From NCBI GenBank assembly GCA_963978905.1, contig OZ022259.1, positions 7,006,001 through 7,070,000 on the forward strand: a stretch of 64,000 nucleotides of DNA, read 5' to 3'. Each line of letters begins with the position of its first letter. Position 1 is the stretch's first letter. The notes under the pieces are model-generated. The model was not told where the DNA came from, searched no databases, and saw only the letters and a program-made list of their open reading frames with translations. Made by a program: the position numbers and the translations under genes. The stretch is from Trichostrongylus colubriformis (Eukaryota; Nematoda; Chromadorea; Rhabditida; Trichostrongylidae). Below are positions 54,950-64,000 of the stretch, in pieces.

Positions 54950-55800
54950 TTAAAAATGAGGTAGTTGGACTAGTTTTTTCAGAGCCAGACCAGTTCTTAT
55001 TGCATTAAGGCCTAAGGTTGAAGCTAAGTTGGAACAATTGGTATGGAACGGTACCACAAAAAGAGTAGAGCATAGCAAGTGGGCCACGCCACTAGTAGGT
55101 GTGCCCAAACCGGGCGGGAAGATAAGAATTTGTGGCAATTGTACGGTCACAGTGAACCCGCAGCTACATATAAATCAGTACCCCCCGCCTAAACCAGATG
55201 TTGCTTGATGGTAAGAAGTTTTCAAAGGTTGATCTGTCAGATGAGTGTATGCAGGTAGAACTGGAGGAAAGGTCGAGAGAGTAAACGACAATTAATAAGC
55301 ATAAGGGACTATTCCAGTATACGCGGATCCCGTTTGGTATCGTGTCAGCACCAGCAATATTCCAGCGGATAATGGAAGAGACTCTGGAAGGCATAGAATG
55401 GGTGCTGATCTATCTGGACGATATTCCGGTGACAGGTTCAGATAATGGAACACATTTGAAAAGGATATAAAAAATCTTAAATAGAATAAATGAGGCTGGG
55501 TTTCGCCTCAAAAGAGAGAAATGCGAGTTTTTTAAAGAGGATATGGAGTTCCTAGGCCATATGGTCGATGAGAAGGGTATCGGACCATCTCCAAATAAGC
55601 TGAGGGCGATAGTAAACATGCCAGATTCCAAAAATCTAAAGGAGCTATAACCCTATCTAGGCATGGTGCAATATTACGTCTAATTTATTTCGAGGTTAGC
55701 AACGTTGGCAGCACCATTGAGCAGCCTATGGAGGAAAGGGGCACCCTGGAAATGGGGTGTAGAGGAGAAAATAGCCTTCAGGCGGTTACGTGAAAAGCTC
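54950..55800 (+). pseudogene. Reverse transcriptase region, multiply broken
   Basis: Recognisable RT motifs appear in order: FSKVDLSD, GLFQYTRIPFG and SAPAIFQR, YLDDI (YLDD codons 55411-55422), then EFLGHMVDEKGI and APLSSLWRKGAPW. At least five in-frame stops break it. RNase H and integrase are not seen. Confidence 0.75.
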
Positions 55801-56180
55801 ACAGCGGCGCCATCGAGATCACGTGGAGGAAAACGCCGTTCACAGCGCAATAAACCGAGTTGGGCGGCAATCCGGAGACTCGAGGAAGAAGTCAGTTACA
55901 GCCGTTCCACCCGAAGCCGTTCGAGGAGCAGGAGTCGAAGCCGGTCCGGTCGCTCGAGGCGAAGTCGACCCCCTAGAGGTCACTCCAGGAGCAAAGTCGA
56001 AGCCGAGCGTGCCGCTCTAGTCGAAGTCGAGCTAGCCGCTCTAGGCGAAGCGGAAGCCACCGGGACCGCCCGAGCTATCGCGGCCGCGAGACCCAGAAGC
56101 GTCTGAGTCGCAGCTGCTCTAGTAGCGGGCATAGCGATGAAGACGCGGCAGTCGCTCAACCCTCGGCGGTTGGGCAGTAA
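55800..56180 (+). pseudogene. Arg/Ser-rich tail of the retrotransposon
   Basis: Directly after the RT, the sequence codes for long Arg-Ser dipeptide runs (SRSRSRSRSRSGRSRRSR). After a frameshift near 56000, another SR-rich stretch runs to a TAA near 56180. It replaces the expected RNase H and integrase, so either a deletion joined distant parts or the tail was acquired. Confidence 0.5.
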
Positions 56181-56199
56181 ATCGGTGAATAAATGAGTT

Positions 56200-56405
56200 T
56201 TGGTTCAAGTGTTTTGTCGTGTTCTAAGAAGGTGGACCTCCTATAATGAGTGACCGCAAGGTCACTAGGGGGAGGTGTGAGGGGGTGAACGTGCGGAAGT
56301 AATGAAGAGGGATCAAGAGAGATGGCATGATAGTGGAGAAAGTGTGTATATACATAAGAGGCTGTTCTCTTGAGTAAATCATTCCACCACAAGTGTCCGC
56401 TCTTG
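56200..56405 (+). repeat. Putative diverged 3' LTR or second LTR
   Basis: The layout matches the 5' LTR: a TATA-like GTGTATATACAT, GAGTAAATCATTCC beside CCTAATAAAGTCATTCC, and a short TTGACACC end. The two are too different to call one pair with certainty. Gag-like codons (KWAERTPSVRSVQQKF) follow at 56500-56660, so this may instead start a second element. Confidence 0.4.
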
Positions 56406-56659
56406 ACACCGTAAATCGGCCATCTGATCGAAAATTGCTTGTCGGTTCGCAAATGTCCGAAGATGAGGAAAAGATGGGTTCCTGAATACAGTCATGAATA
56501 AGGTGTGGGCAAAGTGGGCTGAGCGCACCCCGAGTGTGCGGTCCGTACAACAAAAATTCATGTTTCGGTTACAACACAGCCTGGAAACCAAGAAAAAGTC
56601 GCTTAAATTGACCGATGTCCAAGTTACTTTGAACACTCTTGAAAAAAGCAAAAACCCGT

Positions 56660-57080
56660 CAACACTGGGATAAAGGTGACGTGGTAATGGATACTGAGTA
56701 AATTCATGGATCACCCCACTTATAACGATATTGGATTCATGTTTGCAGGTAAAAAAGATCAAGTTACGAATATACTCTACAAATAGTAGTTAGTGAACGT
56801 CGTCATGGTAGTTAGGCCCTATCGTACCGTCTTCCTAATTCTCTGTCTTGCTCGCTACTGCGTGTCAGGTATGTTGTGTTCGATTTGTAGCAAAGTAATA
56901 TATTTCACGTGTGCTCCCAGTAACGCCAAGTCTGCAATAATGGGAGAGTAGGAGAGAATGTAATCTGTACTCCTCACCTCCTCACTCTTACTCGTATTTT
57001 GAGAGCTTCGCAGAGGTCAACGCATCGAATAGGACTGAATAAATACTGAGTACCTTTTTTTATATAGTTTGCCTAGCAGA
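56660..57080. other. No gene recognised
   Basis: No supported frame or repeat identified. Confidence 0.3.
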
Positions 57081-57500
57081 GCCTATGGAGGTAGGGGGTG
57101 TCATAAGGATTGAGATGGGGACCTTAGCGGTGGTGGACGGAAAGTGATGGTAGCTGATAAGGATTTCTGAAAGGTGAATGTCACAAAAATTGTTCGCCTT
57201 TCACATTTTTTCTATAGCGCTGAGTAAAGTTGAATAGGAGGTGGTGGTGGTGATCCCCTGAGTGCTGAGTGAGCATATCTCGCCTATGTTCTGGTTTCAT
57301 TCGCAACGATGTATCGAACGTTAAGCCGTCTAGCTTTCCGAATGGTGACGCTTGTCTTTCGATACAGCGATCCACATGAATAATCTAGATACAATCTACG
57401 TTAGTGATAGCAAAGCGAGTAAGTCATCCTCTATTGCGGCAACGGAGGCAACGAACCGTATGGACCGCCAGACCATCTGAACTTCCAAATAGTGGAGCAT
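57080..57500 (-). repeat. 146-bp element fragment
   Basis: GGTGGACGGAAAGTGATGGT and GCTGATAAGGATTTC match the reverse-oriented units at 44.0 and 48.5 kb. The following GTATGGACCGCCAGACCATC matches tails near 330 and 49130. Confidence 0.5.
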
Positions 57501-57872
57501 GCTTAGAAAAACGATATGCACCGCTACCCTGTAATTGAATCTACTGCAATCTACCGGAATTGGATACATTGTATGGTCGAAGTGTTACCAGTCGATGTGA
57601 TGCAGCACAAAACTAACAAAAAACTAAACGGCGTAACTCTCAAATAGTAACCACAATGGCACAAGGGTTGAATGACGAATTTTGTGGGAGTCAACGAATT
57701 TTGTTCGAGATTCCGCATCAGTTTTAACAGAGAACGTACATCGCTAAATCACATGCTTTTACCAAAGGTGGAGGTTGTAATACGCAACGGCGAATGACTG
57801 TATTACCAACCACAAGTAAGACTACATGCTCAGCAAGCGAACATTGTTCGTACTACGATATCAGTAGTAATA

Positions 57873-58563
57873 TTAGGTTGATCGAAAAGTTTTGACAGGG
57901 TTGTGATTTCTTTCTGTTTTATTTTATAACTCAGCAAACAGTGCAAGCTAATCAACAATGTAATAACCATCGTCAGTTATAACAGTGTCCCATCTGACGG
58001 GCAGTTTAGCAATTCCATTCTCCCGGAACTGAGAAGACTGGGAGCCAGTGAAGTTACCGACCACTTGTTCAAGGTGGACGTACTCTTTTTTGCTAAGAAA
58101 GCCTTGAGAAGCCGGAACAAGTGGTAATCTGAGAGGCAATATCAGGTGAATAGGGTGGATTTGGAACCGTGTCCCAACCTAGCTCTTCCAATTTTGCACA
58201 GGTCTCTTTGCCTGTGGGAGAGACCCGTGCAAAATTGGAGGAGGAAGGTTGGCACACGGTTCCACGTCCACCCCCTTTCCTGATGTCGCCCCCTCAGATT
58301 ACCACTTGGTCCGGCCCCTCAGGGCTTCCTTTGCGAAAAAAACAATTCGTCAACTATGACCACCTTGAACAAGTGGTTGGTGACTTCTCTGATCTCCAAT
58401 CTTCCCATTTCTGAGAGAAGGGAATCGCTGACCTGCCTATTAGGTGGGACAGTGTTATAACAAACGGTGGCTACTATATTGTTGATTAGCTTCCATTGTT
58501 TGCTGAGTTGTAAAATAAAACAGAAAAAATGTCAACTCTATCAAAACTTCTCAATCAACCTAA
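57873..58563. mobile_element. Complete palindromic mariner derivative, 691 bp
   Basis: TTAGGTTGATCGAAAAGTTT at the left and the inverted TTCTCAATCAACCTAA at the right are flanked by TA. Each arm is a mariner 3' end (transposase C-terminus plus terminal repeat), and the arms meet at 58190-58235 in a hairpin (CAATTTTGCACAGGTCTC with its inverse). The right arm is the part also present at 1-325. Confidence 0.85.
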
Positions 58564-60074
58564 TATATTGACCGCTAGACTACGTGAAATCCCATATAGT
58601 GATAGATCTTTGTAAAGATACTGGTCGAGCTAGTGCAGTGTAGAGTTATGCGATATGTACCTCTTCGTTATTGGTTGAACAATCGGCCATTTTTACGTTA
58701 CATATGTACATAGTTCTACCGTGTGATTCGCACATTACTGTGCTATAACTCAACTGGTATACAGCATAATATTTATGTTTGTTCCATGAAAGCCTACTTG
58801 ATCCTATTGCTTAAACAGATTTTGTCTTCGAAAGATTCTGCTCGTCTCCGCCGCATTTCGGAAAAGGAGAACTCAAGGTATGTCATTCGCAGTACTGTCA
58901 CAAAAAAGGAAACGTTCAAGTGTTTTCTTTGACACTTATTTCGCTTTGACCGAAAGGAAGGATTGAGCGAGATCATCGGTGAGTGCGTAAACGACTTTCG
59001 CCACACCGTTGAAAGAGGCGTTGTGCGAGAACAAAACCGCTGGTACTAAGTTACGAATCCTCGGGTTACATATCCACACAAGTCAAGACAACAAGTGGAG
59101 AGGGCAAGGGGGAGAAATTGAGAAAGAGACGCCGACGCATACGCCAGTCACACTAGCCGGCTCCGATGCCGCGCCATTCTGCTTAGGGTGAGAGACCTCC
59201 GCGCTACTGTGGTTCACCCTTCAGCACATGAGCGCCTGTTTTCGGCTCCACCTGTGCAGTTGGGAGAGCTGCGCTGTACGTGCCCATGCGGTGAATAAAG
59301 ATGGGTAAGGGATTGACCACTTCAGAAGGAACAAAGCACTTTATCTACCTTCAGAGAGTGAGAAGGGAAATTCCAGAAAAGCGAATAGCATGAGTCTTTT
59401 TGTGTGAAAAAAAATTCACTCAGAGCTCTTGAGCTTATGTAAGCAACACACACCCCTTCCTTCAAACGGTTCTTCGCACCACCCGACATCCAGAACAGAC
59501 TCCAGTGGGAATGCCAAACAAAATACAAACTGAATCAATGACTTTGACAGTTGAGCGTCGTAGTCGCAAATGTGAAGTTCCGTGGTGAAACAGCTCCACT
59601 CGCCGCAATTTAAAGGGACACTCAAGGATAATATGAGTGTCTTGGTTCCATCCACAAGTAGATAGGCCCTACCACAACGGCAAAGCGTGTGCCATTCCGC
59701 GGCGTGAGTTGAGCGCCAAACGCGTAAAGAACCCGTAAGTCAGCTGGCGGCCACCTTCTTTAGATGGCCCACACCCATTCTACGACTTAGCCAGCAGAGC
59801 AGCGGTGGCATCTACGTGGATAAGAGGCATGATATGGACTGCGATAAGGTAGGATAGGGAGGATTTCCATAGTAATAGTAATAATCGATATTATCACGCA
59901 AAAACTTGTTCAAATGATTGCTTCAAGTTGAAAACTCGCCCAAGCAAAAGGACGGGAACACCTTATTTTAAGCATTTTCGGAAACTTTGGCTGCTTGTCG
60001 CTTATGTGTTCTTCAGCACCCTCAGAGTCTCTACGGAACGCGAAGACGCATGAAAATCATCGTGAACTCTGCCT

Positions 60075-60614
60075 TTAAAGGCAGCATTAGGGGAAATTCG
60101 GGCGAAAAGTAAAAGAAGTAGTGAATCTGAAAGTCGAGATGCCTAGTATCAGGGCAGTGAAAAAACGGATGGAAATGGATAAACACCCGAGAAATAAGAC
60201 CCCCTTCTCTCGTTGATCCTCGACGCGGACGATCTTTCCATCAAGAGGCGGATACTCCGAACGATTTCCATTGGCATACCGCCAGGTGAACACAAGGGAA
60301 TGTTTGAAAATACGACAGCATCTTGTTCATGTAGTGAGCTTTAGGCTAAAACTGCGAAAGCGCACTGCAATACATTCCATCTCACCGCATATCCTTGGCC
60401 GCTCTCATCGTAGCCGACCAGGTATCACGTCGATAGGAGGCGGGGTCGATTATCGGAAGGCGGCAGCTTTTATCCGTTGCGCCGTTTCTAGAGCATGGAG
60501 GCGCACATTTTCACCGGGATTTCGCCACAGTTAGCCTTCTTAGACTTTTAATTTCCATGTAAGTAGCTTTCAGGACTTTCTCAAAAACCACATTCCCCTA
60601 ATGCTGTCATTGAA
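60075..60614. mobile_element. 'CAGCATTAGGGG' TIR element, right duplicate
   Basis: The counterpart of 1917-2452, with a 6-base insertion near 60115. Confidence 0.6.
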
Positions 60615-60629
60615 ATTATCTCCATAGTA

Positions 60630-62903
60630 TTAGGTTTATTCATAATAAATCGGACAAATTGACAAATTTTAATCATTGTCGTACAACTTTTTAAGGACAA
60701 CTGAGATTCACATGAAATATGCTCCCCTTTATCGATGACCTTCTACCACGGGTTAGGCAGATTATGGATGCACTTGCTCCAGAAGGCCGGAGGCTGGAGC
60801 TCGAAGAAACTGCCGAGTGCCGTCTTGACGTCGTCGCGAGTTTTGAAGTCTTGGCCTGGCTGTGGGAGAAAAGGTGGAAATCTGAAGGGGCCAGGTCTGG
60901 GGAGACGGTGGGTGTGGAAGCACGGTCCAACTGTACGACAGCAGCTCGCCCTTGGTCGATCTTGCAATGTGCGGTCGCGTTGTCGTGCTGGAAGTAGACA
61001 TGTGACCGCCGCCGTTCGAACTTTGGACATTTGCCTTCAATTCTCGTAATTGACGAACGTAGACGTCGGCGGTTACTGTTGTACCTTCATCGAGCAGCTC
61101 CCAGAACTCTACGCCGTGTACCTGCACCAACCGCGGTTTTCGTCTTCGACGGAATAGTCGCCTGACGCAAACTTCGAATGCCACAGGTACACTGTACTTC
61201 TGGTGGGAGCATGCTCCTTGTGAACTTCTTTCAAACGTCTGCCGATATCCGCGGGTTCCTGGCCAGATAGGGATAGAAATATTATGACGTTGCAGATGTG
61301 GTCTCTGGACGGCTTGAAATCGTGCGGCATGGTGGCGGAATGAAACTACTTTGGAGTAGTATTTAGTGTTCAACTGCTTGGAGGTTGTTAACAATTCTTT
61401 ATCGGCTGACGTTTCGGCGAATTCGCCTTCTTCGGAGCCCAAAAGAGGGAAAAAGTCAAGTCATGACTTACCCGACCAAATATCTCAGGCATACCTTTGT
61501 GAAGTTCGATCCCTCTCTAGAACACCCGCAAATGCTAGCGAAAAACACCGAACCTTCACCAGTCCACGAGATCGACTGCCACCGACAGGAATACCGGAAT
61601 AAATGAGGTGAGAGTCCCGTTTGAAAAGCTAACCTTGTATAGGGGGGGAGTTCCCGCGTGATTGCCAGGCATTCTCCCCTGCGGTCAATTTTTGGATCCT
61701 TGAACTGGATCCACAGTGCTTCAAGAGTTTTGCGCGCCATTACTTGAGATTCGTGCGCCAATATCTCAACCGTGACCTTAAAGTCCTCGCCATTGTGGGA
61801 TTCTTGCCTGTGGCAACCTAAAGGGGTCGATATGCGTGACCTGGCCTTACCATCTAAATGCTCCTTAATGCGCACATTAAGGGGTCTTCCTGTCTCTTCA
61901 ATGTAATCATCTCCACATTTCCGGCAGGAAATTCGATAAACTACCCCTGTGGTAGTACAATCTCCTTCCCTGCCAGCAGGACATATCATACAATTGGATG
62001 AGACCTAACGACAACCTAAAGAAACGCCTGGTTCGAAACCGTCTGTATGACCGAATCTGCGTCTCATCTAATTGTATGATATGTCCTGCTGGCAGGGAAG
62101 GAGATTGTACTACCACGGGGGTAGTCTATCGAATTTCCTGCCGGAAATGTGGAGATGATTACATTGGAGAGACAGGAAGATCCCTTAATGTGCGCATTAA
62201 GGAGCATTTAGATGGTAAGGCCAGGTCACGCATATCAACCCCTTTAGGTTGCCACAGGCAAGAATCCCACAGTGGCGAGGACTTTGAGGTCACGGTTGAG
62301 ATACTGGCGCACGAATCTCAAGTAATGGCGCGCAAAACTCTCGAAGCACTGTGGATCCAGTTCAAGGATCCAAAATTAACCGCAGGGGAGAATGCCTGGC
62401 AATCACGCGGGAACTCGCCCCTTATACAAGATTAGCTTTTCAAACGGGACTCTGACCTCATTTATTCCGGTATTCCTGTCGGTGGCAGTCGATCTCGTGG
62501 ACTGGTGAAGGTACGGTGTTTTTCGCTAGCATTTGCGGGTGTTCTAGAGAGGGATCGAATTTCAGAAAGGTATGCCTGAGATATTTGGTCGGGTAAGTCA
62601 TGACTTGACTTTTTCCCTCTTTTAGGCTCCGAAGATGGCAAATTCGCCGAAACGTCAGCCGATAAAGAATTGTTAACAACCTCCAAGCAGTTGAACACTA
62701 AATACTATATTTAAAGCAATGCCGAGGTTCATAGAGAGTCAAACATGGCTTCTACTTTGGAGTGTTTATTTTGCGGCTCTTTGAAGAGCTTTTCAAACTC
62801 ATTTCAACGGTACCTTGAGCGTCCATTTTCGTTAACTCGTTGCTGAGTTATGATCTCTAGAAACATCACTACCATTTTTCCGATTAATTATGAATCAACC
62901 TAA
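60630..62903 (-). mobile_element. Mariner with nested Penelope palindrome, right duplicate
   Basis: The counterpart of 2468-4738, with the same termini and TA flanks. The transposase remains lie on the minus strand at 60690-61330. Confidence 0.8.
61363..62711. mobile_element. Palindromic Penelope-like element, right duplicate
   Basis: The counterpart of 3201-4546. The minus-strand endonuclease frame (61468-61989) is continuous here and has YIEETGR in place of YIGETGR. The plus-strand frame (61998-62435) is also continuous and keeps YIGETGR. The ribozyme-like ends are at 61397-61450 (minus) and 62616-62668 (plus); the latter has lost one stem II pair. Confidence 0.75.
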
Positions 62904-63200
62904 TACATGAAGTAGTACCTTTTTGAGTGCCACGCCCATGAGCGGCGAATGGCGTCCACTCTATCTATCGATCGAGCAGTGTCTATAACGTTGCTGTTAT
63001 ACTCTGCAGCCGACAATGAGCAGCCGCTGACGGCGGGTGTGACTCCAGCAGTGCCGAGCAGTGTCGTTTAATAGAGCAACCGAGGCGTCTCACAATCCTA
63101 TTATGTCTATCAGTAGGATTTTACTGTTTCAACTACGGGCATCGAAATTATACTGGAGAGCAAATGCAAGTATTTCTCAACCGAAACATTGCTTTCTCAG

Positions 63201-63330
63201 GGCAACATGTGCACTGTGGAGTATGACTTCAAGTCATCAGCTGCTTCGGAAGCAATGCAGCTGTGCGGAGGTGCCGCACCATATGTCATACAAAAGGCTA
63301 CATTTGGTGAAAAGACTGTGTGCGTTTACG
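63201..63330 (+). CDS. Exon of the lectin-like gene, right copy
   Basis: The counterpart of 5037-5166, with the same acceptor and donor. The substitutions noted within it are silent. Confidence 0.6.
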
Positions 63331-63761
63331 GTGAGTAATGAAATGCAAAACGAAATATGGGACCCACTTCTTTTCACAGCACTTTTTCACTGAAATCCTT
63401 CAGGGCAGGCATTGTATGTAGAATGGTTGAAATAGGGTAAAGTTTCCTGTAAGAACCAAAGTGTACGCAATGGTTCGAAAAATGACTTATAAGCTATTAC
63501 TCGAGAGCCACTGATGCCATTTTCGTGTAGTCGTTTGGCAGAACTTGGTAAAGAATTGGCTGACCCAGTGGTGAGAACGCTGTATACTTCCAGAACGGAT
63601 CCCACCATCATATTAAGCTATCCCTCCGCATGGGCGCCATTCTAGCAAGCTTTCGTGAAGAGCCAAAGTTCTCAATTTGGAAGCGAGCGCTACTTTGATC
63701 CCGACAGGAAGCCAACTTGCTACCGTACAAGAACTGATATAGCAAAGTACTCCTCTTTCAG

Positions 63762-63959
63762 CGTCCACACCGCGCAACCGCGATAATTTATTTACAGAAA
63801 ATTCGAATATCACCTGCAGAACTACTGAAACTCCCATCGGAAATAGATGTTTCATAGTCGCTGGCTACGGAGATTACAGCAATTTCACTATGTGGTGTGG
63901 TTGGCTTTTCAATCAACCCCATGTTATTGAAAATGAGTTCGAAAAAGAATGGATTACTG
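63762..63959 (+). CDS. Second exon of the lectin-like gene, right copy
   Basis: The counterpart of 5599-5796, with intact splice sites and frame. It has two amino-acid changes (Leu to Pro near the start, Gly to Ala in the GGYGDY segment). The gene continues beyond the window. Confidence 0.55.
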
Positions 63960-64000
63960 GTGAGTATCATAAGCAGCGATCGTTATAAAGGAGAAGACAT

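Larger units (their letters stand above)
58239..64000. repeat. Right copy of the segmental duplication
   Basis: This is the second copy of the segment at 1-5837, in the same orientation. It lacks the 82 bp seen at 819-900 in the left copy and has a few small indels, such as about 6 extra bases near 60115. It is cut by the window end. Its left border cannot be placed, because the matching flank of the other copy lies outside the window. Confidence 0.95.

Overview
This is eukaryotic DNA from a nematode, most likely a clade V (hookworm or strongylid type) parasite. That is inferred from short T-rich splice acceptors of the TTTCAG or TTTTTAG type, acceptor sites a few bases upstream of likely start codons (as expected for spliced-leader trans-splicing), abundant mariner elements and long transposon-filled introns. 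There are no operons, Shine-Dalgarno sites or rRNA genes, and I recognised no tRNA. Genes were found by joining reading frames across splice sites, so every model is a prediction.

The main gene runs rightwards from about 9.3 to 26.0 kb. A proposed signal-peptide exon is followed by one 5.6-kb exon coding for a Thr/Ser/Glu-rich, mucin-like repeat protein. That exon holds 40-residue repeats and then 33 copies of a 31-residue repeat that carries an N-glycosylation sequon. Small exons then code for a von Willebrand factor A (vWA) domain and a short tail, ending with a stop and an AATAAA. Most exon phases agree; the start of one vWA exon is uncertain. The introns hold a foldback mariner, several TIR elements and a 146-bp tandem-repeat element.

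The two ends of the window are copies of one segment (1-5837 and 58239-64000, offset about 58.2 kb). Each copy holds a mariner interrupted by a palindromic Penelope-like element that encodes a GIY-YIG endonuclease, and two exons of a cysteine-containing protein with some C-type-lectin-like features. The Penelope ends can fold like a minimal hammerhead ribozyme with one core substitution.

Between 26 and 57 kb is a transposon-rich tract: internally deleted mariners, foldback elements, 241-bp MULE-like MITEs with 9-bp target duplications, a Helitron helicase remnant, a decayed Ty3-type LTR retrotransposon with an Arg/Ser-rich tail, GT-rich microsatellites and dispersed 146-bp repeat elements. 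Two recognisable host gene fragments lie in it: the N-terminal exons of a KDM8/JMJD5-like protein (33.9-34.1 kb) and of a long-chain acyl-CoA synthetase (40.0-41.7 kb) with an apparent frameshift. Neither shows its catalytic domain here.
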